Shown piece by piece: positions 1 to 6,252 of a stretch of DNA of 7,788 nucleotides. The notes under the pieces were generated by a model. The model saw only the letters and a list, made by a program, of their open reading frames with translations. It was not told where the DNA came from and made no database searches. Positions within the stretch are counted from its first letter, which is position 1. Each line of letters starts with the position of its first letter. A program made the position numbers and the translations under genes. This stretch comes from Trueperaceae bacterium. Lineage in GTDB: Bacteria; Deinococcota; Deinococci; Deinococcales; Trueperaceae. Location: positions 1-7,788 of the forward strand of contig SLSM01000221.1 of assembly GCA_007130445.1 (NCBI GenBank), read 5' to 3'.

Positions 1-84
1 CCTCGCCGGGGCATACCGCTGCCGCCAGCCATCGCGGAGCGGTCCGAACTCGTCCGCCACGATCGCCCGAAGGGAGTGTCGTGA
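1..84 (+). CDS. C-terminal tail of an unidentified upstream gene (partial)
   Basis: Frame 1 is open from the window edge for 27 codons and ends in a TGA at 82-84. That stop overlaps the GTG start of the next gene in a GTGA arrangement, typical of translational coupling in an operon. Third-position G/C in this frame is about 80 percent, clearly higher than in the frame of the downstream gene over the same stretch. The visible peptide ends in RHDRPKGVS and has no recognisable domain. By position it may belong to the same transport operon, for example a binding protein or a metabolic enzyme, but nothing here identifies it. The other two forward frames are also open over this short span, so the call rests on codon bias and the stop/start overlap. 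Confidence 0.5.
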   Translation, partial: PRRGIPLPPAIAERSELVRHDRPKGVS

Positions 85-1022
85 ACATCGTCGTGTTCCT
101 GCGAAGGCGGCTCGTGCAGACCGTGCCGGTCCTGAGCGGGATCGTCCTCGTGGTGTTCCTCGTGGTGCGCCTGATCCCTGGGGATCCCGCGCGGATCATG
201 CTCGGCATGCGTGCCACCGAGGAGCGCCTCGCCGCGCTGCGCGCCGAGCTCGGGCTCGACCTCCCGATCTGGCATCAGTTCGGTCGCTTCCTCGTCAACG
301 TCTTACAGGGCGATCTGGGGACGTCGCTGTTCTACCGGCGCGACGTGATGTCGGTCGTGTTCGAGCGCCTGCCCGTGACCATCTCGCTCGTCGGGCTCTC
401 CGTGCTGCTGTCCGTGCTCATCTGCGTGCCGCTGGCGATCGCCGCCGCTACCCGGCAGGGAACGTGGGTCGATCAGGTGGTTCGAGCGCTCTCGACCCTC
501 ACCCTCTCGATCCCCGGCTTCTGGCTCGGTCTGAACCTGCTCATCGTGTTCGCGGTCGTGTATCCCATCTTCCCGATCGCCGGTTTCGGGAGCGGCTTCG
601 TCGACCACCTCTGGCACCTGACGCTTCCCGCCATCACCATCACGTTCTCGCTCGCACCGATCCTGTTGCGGACGCTTCGCGCCTCGCTGATCGAGATCAT
701 GCACGCCCCGCACGTCGAGTTCGCCCGCACGAAAGGGCTCTCGCAGCGCACCTTGATCAGGCGCCACGTCCTGCGCAACGGGATGATGGCGACCGTGACG
801 ATCCTCGGGGTGAACATCGGCTGGCTCATGGGCGGCTCGGTCGTGATCGAGAACGTCTTCAGCCTCCCTGGCATCGGTGCGCTCATCGTCTCGTCGATCG
901 GCGCGCGCGATTACCCGATGATCCAGGGCATCGCGCTGATCTTCGGACTCCTCGTCATCGTCGTCAACCTCCTCACCGACCTCCTCTACGCTGCGCTCGA
1001 CCCGAGGGTGACCTATGGCTGA
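81..1022 (+). CDS. ABC transporter permease, DppB/OppB type
   Basis: This is the first inner-membrane permease of a peptide/nickel-type (Dpp/Opp) ABC importer; with the next gene it forms the translocation channel. The protein has 313 residues, the usual DppB length. A first hydrophobic helix at about 12-31 is followed by the LIPGDPA motif (31-37), a hallmark of this family. An extracytoplasmic segment runs to about 95. Further membrane helices lie at roughly 100-122, 137-163, 181-199, 235-257 and 282-304. The EAA coupling loop that docks on the ATPase starts at EFARTKGL (213-220), and a conserved SLPGIG follows at 261-266. The GTG start is supported by AAGGGAG at 70-76, four bases upstream. 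The end overlaps the next gene by eight bases. Family assignment is secure; the transported substrate is not known. Confidence 0.96.
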   Translation: MNIVVFLRRRLVQTVPVLSGIVLVVFLVVRLIPGDPARIMLGMRATEERLAALRAELGLDLPIWHQFGRFLVNVLQGDLGTSLFYRRDVMSVVFERLPVTISLVGLSVLLSVLICVPLAIAAATRQGTWVDQVVRALSTLTLSIPGFWLGLNLLIVFAVVYPIFPIAGFGSGFVDHLWHLTLPAITITFSLAPILLRTLRASLIEIMHAPHVEFARTKGLSQRTLIRRHVLRNGMMATVTILGVNIGWLMGGSVVIENVFSLPGIGALIVSSIGARDYPMIQGIALIFGLLVIVVNLLTDLLYAALDPRVTYG

Positions 1023-1881
1023 CGCCGTCCTCCCCCCAGTCAAGCCCGTGTTGGCGCCTCCGCGGCGTCGGGTCCGCTGGCGCCAGCACACGAACATGCT
1101 CGTCGGTGGCGGCATCCTCGTCGCCATCCTCCTCGCCAGCATCTTCGCCGACCACCTCACGCCCTACGGCCCGCTCGAGCAGAACCTCCGCAACACCCTG
1201 CAGCCGCCCTCGTGGGCTCACCCGTTCGGCACCGACAACTTCGGGCGCGACATCTTCACGCGTGTGTTGCACGCTGCCAAGCTCGACTTGATGATCTGCT
1301 TCCTGTGCGTGTTCTTCCCGTGGGTCCTCGGCACCGCCCTCGGCGCCGTCGCCGGCTACTTCGGCGGCCTCGTCGAGACGATCGTCATGCGGATCGTCGA
1401 CACCTTCAGTGCCTTCCCGTTCCTGGTGATGGCGATCGGCATCATCGCCATCCTGGGCCCCGGCATCACGAGCATGTACATCGCCCTCACGCTGGCCGGC
1501 TGGAGCATGTACGCCCGCATCGTGCGGGCCGAGGTCCTGGTGGTGCGGCAGTCGGAGTACGTGCTCGCGGCCCGCGCCCTCGGCTACGGGCACGTACGCA
1601 TCATGTTCGGCCACATCCTGCCGAACGTCATCACGCCGACCATCATCTTCGCCATGACCGACATCGTGCTGGTCATCCTCTCCACCGTGTCGCTCTCGTT
1701 CCTCGGCCTCGGCGTGCAACCGCCGACCGCCGAGTGGGGGATCATCCTCAACGAGGCGAAGGGCTTCCTGCTGATCGCTTGGTGGATGGTCACCCTCCCC
1801 GGCATCGTGATCGTGATCGTCGGACTCGCGCTCAGCCTCTTCGGCGACGGCGTCGCCCAGTGGCTTCGGGAGCGTGCCTGA
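1015..1881 (+). CDS. ABC transporter permease, DppC/OppC type
   Basis: This is the second inner-membrane permease of the Dpp/Opp-type importer and the partner of the preceding gene. It has 288 residues, normal for DppC. The N-terminus is a short cytoplasmic stretch rich in proline and arginine, then one helix at about 28-45. The DppC signature GTDNFGRDIFTRVLHAAK lies at 72-89. Helices follow at about 92-115, 134-160, 208-230 and 259-277. The EAA coupling loop begins at EYVLAARALG (181-190). The family motif SFLGLGVQPPTAEWG is at 228-242. The ATG lies inside the end of the upstream gene and has GAGGG at 1004-1008, six bases upstream, so the two are translationally coupled. The substrate is unknown. 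Identity as a DppC-type permease is secure. Confidence 0.96.
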   Translation: MADAVLPPVKPVLAPPRRRVRWRQHTNMLVGGGILVAILLASIFADHLTPYGPLEQNLRNTLQPPSWAHPFGTDNFGRDIFTRVLHAAKLDLMICFLCVFFPWVLGTALGAVAGYFGGLVETIVMRIVDTFSAFPFLVMAIGIIAILGPGITSMYIALTLAGWSMYARIVRAEVLVVRQSEYVLAARALGYGHVRIMFGHILPNVITPTIIFAMTDIVLVILSTVSLSFLGLGVQPPTAEWGIILNEAKGFLLIAWWMVTLPGIVIVIVGLALSLFGDGVAQWLRERA

Positions 1882-1882
1882 G

Positions 1883-2932
1883 ATGGCGACCGTCCTGGGT
1901 ACGGCGGCGGGAACGGTGGGTACCTCCGCCGCTCCGCCGATCCTCGACGTCCGCAGCCTGACGACGACGATCCCGACCGCGCGCGGGACGCTCACGGTCG
2001 TCGACGACGTGAGCTTCGCCGTCGCCCAGGGCGAGTGTTTCGGTCTCGTCGGGGAGAGCGGCTCCGGGAAGAGCATGACGCTGCGCTCCATCCTGGGTCT
2101 CATCCCTCCGCCTGGCCGCGTCGCGTCGGGCGAGGTGCGTCACGCGGGTCGCGACTTGGTCAGGCTGTCCCAGCGCGAGCTCAACAGGATCCGTGGTCGC
2201 GAGATCGCGATGATCGTGCAGGACGCCGTCTCGGCCCTCAACCCCGTCTATCGGATCGGCCGACAGATCGGCGAACCCATGCTCGAGCACCGGATCGTGA
2301 AGGGTGCCCGCTCCGCACGGGCGCGTGCGGTCGCGCTCATGGCGAAGGTCGGCATCCCCGCCCCCGAGAAGCGTGTCGACGACTTCCCGCACCAGTTCTC
2401 CGGCGGCATGTGCCAGCGTGTCGTGATCGCCACGGCGCTCGCGTGCGATCCAGGCCTCCTCCTCGCGGACGAGCCGACGACGGCGCTCGACGTCACCATC
2501 CAAGACCAGATCCTGAAGCTCCTCGTCGCTCTGCAACGCGATCTCGGCCTCAGCCTGCTGCTCGTGACGCACGACATGGGTGTCGTGGCGCAGACGTGCC
2601 AGCGCGTGGCCGTCATGTACGCGGGTCAGATCGTGGAGCTCGTGCGCACGGACGCGCTCTTCCGCCAGCCTCGACACCCGTACACCGCGGGCCTCCTGAA
2701 CTGCGTGCCACGCCTCGACGGCCCGGCCGTCCGCCTGAAGCCGATCCCAGGCGCGCCCCCCGACCTCGCGGCGCCGCCCTCCGGCTGCCGCTTCCACCCG
2801 CGCTGCCCGCTCGCCACCGAGGCCTGCCGTTCGCAGCGCCCGGAGCTGGTCGAGGTCGCTCCCGGCCACTTCAGCCGTTGCATCCGGCACCATGAGATGC
2901 CCCCCGACCTGTGGAAGCGCCTCGATGCCTGA
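1883..2932 (+). CDS. ABC transporter ATP-binding protein, DppD/OppD type
   Basis: This is one of two cytoplasmic ATPases powering the importer. Numbering from the ATG at 1883 (349 residues), Walker A GESGSGKS is at 57-64, the Q-loop QDAVSALNP at 113-121, the signature FSGGMCQR at 172-179, Walker B with LLLADEPTTALD at 192-203, and the H-loop THD at 229-231. The oligopeptide-transporter C-terminal extension carries cysteines 302, 308, 315 and 333 in a CxxxxxCx6C...C pattern. Related DppD/OppD proteins are known to bind an iron-sulfur cluster there. I chose the ATG at 1883 because GGGAG (1868-1872) sits 10 bases before it. An in-frame GTG at 1874 would add three residues but lies only one base after that Shine-Dalgarno. 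The upstream stop is one base before the ATG. The signature has Cys where Arg is usual. Confidence 0.95.
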   Translation: MATVLGTAAGTVGTSAAPPILDVRSLTTTIPTARGTLTVVDDVSFAVAQGECFGLVGESGSGKSMTLRSILGLIPPPGRVASGEVRHAGRDLVRLSQRELNRIRGREIAMIVQDAVSALNPVYRIGRQIGEPMLEHRIVKGARSARARAVALMAKVGIPAPEKRVDDFPHQFSGGMCQRVVIATALACDPGLLLADEPTTALDVTIQDQILKLLVALQRDLGLSLLLVTHDMGVVAQTCQRVAVMYAGQIVELVRTDALFRQPRHPYTAGLLNCVPRLDGPAVRLKPIPGAPPDLAAPPSGCRFHPRCPLATEACRSQRPELVEVAPGHFSRCIRHHEMPPDLWKRLDA

Positions 2933-3923
2933 GCCGCTGCTGCAGGTCACCGGACTGTCGAAACACTTCGGAGGTCACCGAGGCCTCGTCGCTCGCCTCG
3001 GCGGTGTGCCCGCGCCCAGGCTCGTCGCCGTCGACGACGTGTCCTTCTCGATCGCGAGGGGCGAGATCTTCAGTCTCGTCGGCGAGTCCGGTTCGGGGAA
3101 GACGACGCTCGGCCGCACCATCCTGCGGCTGGTGGAGCCGACGTCGGGGCACATCGTGTTCGACGGCACCGACATCACCACCCTGCGTCCCGCGCAGCTG
3201 CGCAAGGCGAGGCGCCAGATCCAGATGATCTTCCAAGACCCCGTCTCCTCGCTCAACCCGCGCCTCACGGTGCGGCAGATGCTCGGCGAGGTGCTGCGTG
3301 TGCACGCCGTCCGCCCAGCGAGCCAGGTGCAAGCCCGCATCGCTGAGCTGCTCGCGCTCGTCGGGCTGCCGGCCGACAGCATCGATCGGACGCCAAAGCA
3401 CTTCTCCGGCGGCCAGCGCCAGCGCATCGGGATCGCACGCGCCCTCGCGGTGGAGCCACGGTTCATCGTGGCCGACGAGCCCGTCTCGGCGGTCGACGTC
3501 TCGGTGCAGTCGCAGATCATGAACCTCTTGCTCGACCTGCGCGAGCGGCTCGGGCTCACCCTGCTGTTCATCGCCCACGACCTGTCGGTGGTGCGTTACT
3601 TGAGCGATCGCGTGGGCGTCATGTACCTCGGGCGGATCGTCGAGGTGGGGAGTCGCGACCAGCTCTTCAGCGCGCCACGTCATCCCTACACGAGGGCGCT
3701 CCTCAGCGCTGCACCGAGGCCCGACCCCAACCACCGAGCCACGATCGCTGCGATCACGGGTGAACCTCCGTCGCCGTTGAACCCGCCCTCCGGGTGCCAT
3801 TTCCACACTCGCTGTCCGCTCGCCACCGATCTGTGCCGCAGCGTCGCGCCCCTCCCGGAGCTCGTCGCGCCGGGGCACGAGGTCCGCTGCCACCATCACG
3901 ACCACGCGGCCGTCACGGCCTGA
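2925..3923 (+). CDS. ABC transporter ATP-binding protein, DppF/OppF type
   Basis: This is the second ATPase of the importer, expected to pair with the DppD-type subunit to form the two composite ATP sites. From the ATG at 2925 it has 332 residues. Walker A GESGSGKTT is at 53-61, the Q-loop glutamine at 104 (FQDPVSSLNP), the signature FSGGQRQR at 160-167, Walker B with VADEPVSAVD at 182-191, and the H-loop histidine at 218. A C-terminal extension again carries four cysteines (291, 297, 304, 322) matching the iron-sulfur pattern of the neighbouring subunit. The start at 2925 is preferred: GGAAG at 2913-2917 is seven bases upstream, and it gives an eight-base overlap with the previous gene. An in-frame ATG at 2892 would add eleven residues that do not resemble the family. 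The protein ends in a His-rich HHHDH tail. Confidence 0.95.
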   Translation: MPEPLLQVTGLSKHFGGHRGLVARLGGVPAPRLVAVDDVSFSIARGEIFSLVGESGSGKTTLGRTILRLVEPTSGHIVFDGTDITTLRPAQLRKARRQIQMIFQDPVSSLNPRLTVRQMLGEVLRVHAVRPASQVQARIAELLALVGLPADSIDRTPKHFSGGQRQRIGIARALAVEPRFIVADEPVSAVDVSVQSQIMNLLLDLRERLGLTLLFIAHDLSVVRYLSDRVGVMYLGRIVEVGSRDQLFSAPRHPYTRALLSAAPRPDPNHRATIAAITGEPPSPLNPPSGCHFHTRCPLATDLCRSVAPLPELVAPGHEVRCHHHDHAAVTA

Positions 3924-3939
3924 CGTCGGAGGAATGCCC

Positions 3940-4632
3940 ATGGCGCACGACCCTTACTACGAACTCGTCCCCGAGCCCCTGGAACCGCCGTTCGACCGCG
4001 CGAAGACGGCGCTGCTCATCGTCGACCTGCAGTACCTCGACGCCCATCCCGGTGGATGGATGGGAAGGCTCTGTCGCGAGCAAGGGCGACCGGACCTGCT
4101 CGACGAACGCTGGGCGTTCGTCGACGCGATCCTCCCCAACGTCAGGCGCCTGCAGGACGCCTGTCGCGCGGGCGGCGTCGAGCTGATCCACATCCGGGTC
4201 AAGTACCTCACGGCCGACGGACGCGATGGCCAACGGTCCCTGTCGCTGGGTGACGGCTCCGTGGCGATCGACGCGCACGACGACGACTTCCTGGAGCTCG
4301 TGGCGCCGCAGGGTGACGAGCTCGTCATCGACAAGACGAGCGCCGGTACGTTCAACTCGACGTCGATCGACCAGATCCTGCGCAACATGCGCATCGATCG
4401 GCTGTGGATGACGGGAATCGTGACCGAGGGCTGTGTCGAGCTCACGGCGCGTGACGCCGCCGACCGGGGCTACTACGTGACGCTGGTCACCGACGCGCTT
4501 GCGTCGTCGACGAAGGCGGCACATGACGACGCGCTGCAGCGGATGACCGATGGAGGGCTCATCAAGGCTCGGACGGTCGACGAGTTGTGCGGTCTGCTCG
4601 AGCAAGCGGCACCGGAGGTGGCTGTGGCGTAG
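3940..4632 (+). CDS. Isochorismatase-fold cysteine hydrolase
   Basis: This is a cytoplasmic cysteine hydrolase of the isochorismatase-like superfamily, which includes nicotinamidase, N-carbamoylsarcosine amidase, ureidoacrylate amidohydrolase and biuret hydrolase. From the ATG at 3940 it has 230 residues. The catalytic triad is visible as Asp29 in ALLIVDLQ, Lys132 in VIDKTSAGTFNST, and the nucleophile Cys165 in GIVTEGCVELTARDAADRGY. The VT pair before the cysteine is where the conserved cis-peptide normally lies. The start at 3940 is chosen because GGAGG (3928-3932) is seven bases upstream; the in-frame ATG at 3934 is only one base from it. It starts 16 bases after the DppF-type gene, so it is probably the last gene of the transporter operon. 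An amidase-like step on an imported compound is a reasonable inference. The exact substrate is unknown; no subfamily could be assigned. Confidence 0.92.
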   Translation: MAHDPYYELVPEPLEPPFDRAKTALLIVDLQYLDAHPGGWMGRLCREQGRPDLLDERWAFVDAILPNVRRLQDACRAGGVELIHIRVKYLTADGRDGQRSLSLGDGSVAIDAHDDDFLELVAPQGDELVIDKTSAGTFNSTSIDQILRNMRIDRLWMTGIVTEGCVELTARDAADRGYYVTLVTDALASSTKAAHDDALQRMTDGGLIKARTVDELCGLLEQAAPEVAVA

Positions 4633-4646
4633 CGACCATCTGGTCG
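4633..4646 (+). terminator. Small hairpin after the hydrolase stop codon, possible weak terminator
   Basis: CGACCA (4633-4638) and TGGTCG (4641-4646) form a perfect inverted repeat directly after the TAG stop at 4630-4632. The two-base gap means the real loop would open to four bases over a five-pair stem. No T-run follows, so it is a poor intrinsic terminator. It may instead protect the 3' end or be chance in GC-rich DNA. Confidence 0.25.
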
Positions 4647-4930
4647 ACGTTCGACACTCTGACCTGATCCGATCACCCGCCCAAGGGCCTCGAGCGGTCA
4701 CGAACGGGTGCGTTCATGGCACTCGCACGATGGCGGGCGGCACGATCGCCCACGACACGCTGCGCCGACGTTTCGCCTTCGTCGACGCCGGTTGCGAATA
4801 CCGTACCCGCGCCGATGCGACGTCCATACCGGTGGCGCAGCGGAACGGCATTGTCCGGCCATGTGGCGATGTGAACATGTGATATCGAAGCGCGTGTCGA
4901 GGACGCCGGCAGGCTCACGACGAGCGTTCC

Positions 4931-4936
4931 TACGAT
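4931..4936 (+). promoter_or_regulatory. Candidate -10 element for the hicAB remnant
   Basis: TACGAT fits the TAnnnT -10 pattern. It ends six bases before the GTG at 4943 that best fits the hicA start, a spacing that would place transcription start on or near the start codon and give a leaderless message. No Shine-Dalgarno is visible before that GTG, which agrees. No clear -35 hexamer is seen, so the call is tentative. Confidence 0.3.
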
Positions 4937-4942
4937 GCCCGT

Positions 4943-5076
4943 GTGCGCACCGAGCGTGCTCGGACGGTGGACCGCGTCGTCGCACCGCCCGTACCGCCCT
5001 CGCTCCGCTGGGATGAGATCGGGGCGCGGTCGTGTCGCTGAGACGCTTCCTCGAGCAGGCAGGAGTCACGCCATGA
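4943..5076 (+). pseudogene. hicA: hicA toxin remnant, internally deleted and frameshifted
   Basis: HicA is the small mRNA-cleaving toxin of HicAB modules. Two pieces of one type of HicA are visible in different frames. From the GTG at 4943, frame 2 reads VRTERARTV, then ends in PPSLRWDEI at about 5020, resembling the N-terminal RWxDIEAL region of these toxins. From about 5020, frame 1 reads GAVVSLRRFLEQAGVTP and stops at TGA 5074-5076, closely resembling the C-terminal KGAVxSVRRFLExAGVTP of the same family. From memory of the family (about 80-90 residues), some 40 codons between the pieces are missing, including the segment expected to hold the active-site histidine. The stop overlaps the hicB ATG as ATGA, the normal layout. 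The product would be nonfunctional. Recognition is by motif recall, not by alignment. Confidence 0.6.
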
Positions 5077-5436
5077 CGTACATGGGCTTATGGCGCGACG
5101 GTCGCGTTCGATGCGGACGCCGATGTCTTCCATGGCGAGGTGATCGGTCTGCGAGACGTGATCACGTTCCAGGCGACCTCGGTCGAGGGCCTCGAGGAGG
5201 CCTTCCGTGAGTCCGTCTACGACTACCTCGCCTGGTGCACGGAGCTCGGTCAGGAGCCGGAGCGGGCGTACGCCGGCCGCTTCCTGGTGCGCATGGCGCC
5301 CGATCTGCACAGGGATCTCGCGGTCGCGGCGGAGCGCGCGGATGTGAGCATCAACGCGGTCGTGGTCGGGTGCTTGGAGCGTGAGATCGGCGCGGGCCGG
5401 GAGCATGGTGCGCTTGGCGTGCCGGAGGCGGTGTAA
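5073..5436 (+). pseudogene. hicB: hicB antitoxin with a one-base insertion near its start
   Basis: HicB is the antitoxin and DNA-binding repressor of HicAB modules. From the ATG at 5073 (AGGAG at 5061-5065, seven bases upstream) the frame reads MTYMG and then leaves the family pattern. The next frame, from TAT at 5089, continues YGATVAFDADADVFHGEV, then GLRDVITF, the standard HicB N-terminal strand region. Removing one T at 5088/5089 restores a 120-residue protein, and 364 bases is 121 codons plus one. The central part carries EEAFRESVYDYL. The C-terminal ribbon-helix-helix segment is RFLVRMAPDLHRDLAVAAE followed by ADVSINAVV. Without the correction, an internal GTG at 5140 could give 98 residues lacking the first strands. 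This is either a real frameshift or a sequencing error. Family identity is firm. Confidence 0.85.
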
Positions 5437-5556
5437 CGGCGTCGAGCATCCTGGGTTGGCGCAGGAGACGACGTTCGCCCGCACGTGCCAGCGCCTGTCG
5501 ACGGCACCGAGCGCGGGTGTGCTCATGTCGAGTGGCACGGTGGAACGCTCCTCGCC

Positions 5557-5956
5557 TCAGCCGTCCCTCCACGACACCACCGTGAGCCCTGCCACCTGCG
5601 CGAACGCGGCTCGATCGTCGGCGCCGAGACCGAGGCCGTGCGTGAGGGCGATCGACGCGATCGTCAGGTCGTTGGCGCCGATCCGTCGTGCAGCTGGCCC
5701 GCTGGTGGGCGCGGAGGTGGGCGTAGGCGTCGGTGCAGGCATCATCGAAGGGCAGCGATTGGAACGGTTCGCAGAAGGCGTCGACCAGGGCGACCGCGCG
5801 TGCCGGCTCGGAAGCGAGGCGAGCGCCGTACGCCAGCTCGGCCTTGACGACCGTGCACAAGAACAGCCCGGCGCGGCCGTGATCCGTGAGGCGGGCGACC
5901 ACGTCGGCGCGACCGCACAGGACGTCGATGCAGACGTTGGCGTCCAGCAGCAGCAT
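5557..5956 (-). pseudogene. vapC: vapC toxin (PIN-domain RNase) with a one-base insertion
   Basis: VapC toxins are PIN-domain RNases needing four acidic residues for metal binding. From the ATG at 5956, 84 codons read MLLLDANVCIDVL onward to AYAHLRAH, giving Asp5 and Glu40 (VVKAELAYG). The frame then turns to arginine-rich nonsense. Skipping one base near 5704 restores the family pattern: RRIGANDLTIASIAL with Asp96, GADDRAAF with Asp113/114, and an end at SWRDG, stop 5557-5559. The 400-base span equals 133 codons plus one, so the repaired protein is 132 residues, a normal VapC length. Uncorrected, translation would run past 5557 into about 200 residues with no second half of the PIN fold. The start directly abuts the vapB stop. 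This is real inactivation or an assembly error. Confidence 0.85.
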
Positions 5957-6178
5957 CTACAGTGAGCGCCGCTCGTCCGGGGGCGGGTCGTCGACGGTCG
6001 GCCACGGGTCGGTCCACGCGTCCGTCACGCGCTCCAGCCACCCCTCGGGCCACGCGCGTCGCGCGTCGCGCGTGACGATCTCGGCGAGCAGCTTGGAGAC
6101 GCTCACACCACGCTCGCGCGCGCGAGCGCGCAGCGCGGCCGCGACGTCGTCCGACACGTACAGGTGCAGTTGCGGCAC
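5957..6178 (-). CDS. vapB: VapB-type ribbon-helix-helix antitoxin
   Basis: This small cytoplasmic antitoxin should neutralise the adjoining VapC and repress the operon. From the GTG at 6178 it has 73 residues. The N-terminal half is a ribbon-helix-helix: the strand QLHLYVS, then DDVAAALRARARERG and VSVSKLLAEIV. The acidic, Pro- and Trp-rich tail (WPEGWLERV, then DPWPTVDDPPPDE) is the likely toxin-binding segment. I chose the GTG at 6178 because GGAGGA lies seven bases upstream (6193-6188 on the minus strand). A GTG at 6199 would add seven residues that include that Shine-Dalgarno. Its TAG stop is immediately followed by the vapC ATG at 5956. The gene contains a triple seven-base repeat and an 18-base palindrome, described separately. 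It appears intact although its partner does not. Confidence 0.85.
   Translation of the reverse strand: MPQLHLYVSDDVAAALRARARERGVSVSKLLAEIVTRDARRAWPEGWLERVTDAWTDPWPTVDDPPPDERRSL
6053..6073. repeat. Three tandem copies of a 7-base unit inside vapB
   Basis: CGCGCGT occurs three times in a row on the plus strand (6053-6059, 6060-6066, 6067-6073). On the coding strand it encodes part of TRDARRA in VapB, after the helix-turn region. The unit length is not a multiple of three, so gaining or losing one copy would frameshift the antitoxin. Confidence 0.8.
6111..6128. repeat. 18-base perfect palindrome inside vapB
   Basis: CGCTCGCGCGCGCGAGCG is its own reverse complement. It lies in the part of vapB coding for RARARERG, where Arg/Ala codons favour CG-rich self-complementary DNA, so it may simply reflect coding constraint. 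It could form a hairpin or cruciform. Confidence 0.7.
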
Positions 6179-6252
6179 GGCGCGTTCTCCTCCGTGCACA
6201 TATAGCGCATTGTCGACCGTGGCGGCATCCTCGCCTCGGCGCGTCCGGCGTG

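Larger units (their letters stand above)
4633..4942. other. 310-base stretch without a convincing gene
   Basis: This stretch separates the transporter operon from the hicA remnant. No reading frame has a family match I recognise. The best candidate is a 50-codon frame from an ATG at 4730 to a TGA at 4880-4882. Its third-position G/C is about 78 percent, but it has no Shine-Dalgarno sequence and no recognisable motif, so I do not call it. The stretch is otherwise somewhat richer in A and T around 4850-4890, consistent with intergenic or promoter DNA. Confidence 0.5.

Noticed and set aside
303..1160. Long open frames opposite the permease genes, and similar ones opposite the ATPase genes
   Set aside because: They are Arg-, Asp-, Glu- and Gly-rich with no domain, lie antisense to clear ABC transporter genes, and arise from strong third-position G/C bias.
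1874..1882. GTG at 1874 as the start of the DppD-type gene
   Set aside because: The Shine-Dalgarno GGGAG would be only one base away; the ATG at 1883 has a ten-base spacing.
2396..2420. Cys in place of Arg in the DppD-type ABC signature (FSGGMCQR) as a sign of inactivation
   Set aside because: The position is outside the core SGG residues and all other ATPase motifs are intact, so this is probably natural variation.
2892..2924. ATG at 2892 as the start of the DppF-type gene
   Set aside because: It adds eleven residues unlike the family, and the ATG at 2925 has a well-placed GGAAG.
4730..4882. 50-codon frame in the gap after the cysteine hydrolase
   Set aside because: No Shine-Dalgarno, no recognisable motif, and codon bias only slightly above chance for this base composition.
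5073..5100. Programmed frameshifting in hicB
   Set aside because: GGCTTATGG is not a recognised slippery site and no stop codon or structure supports recoding; a simple insertion explains it better.
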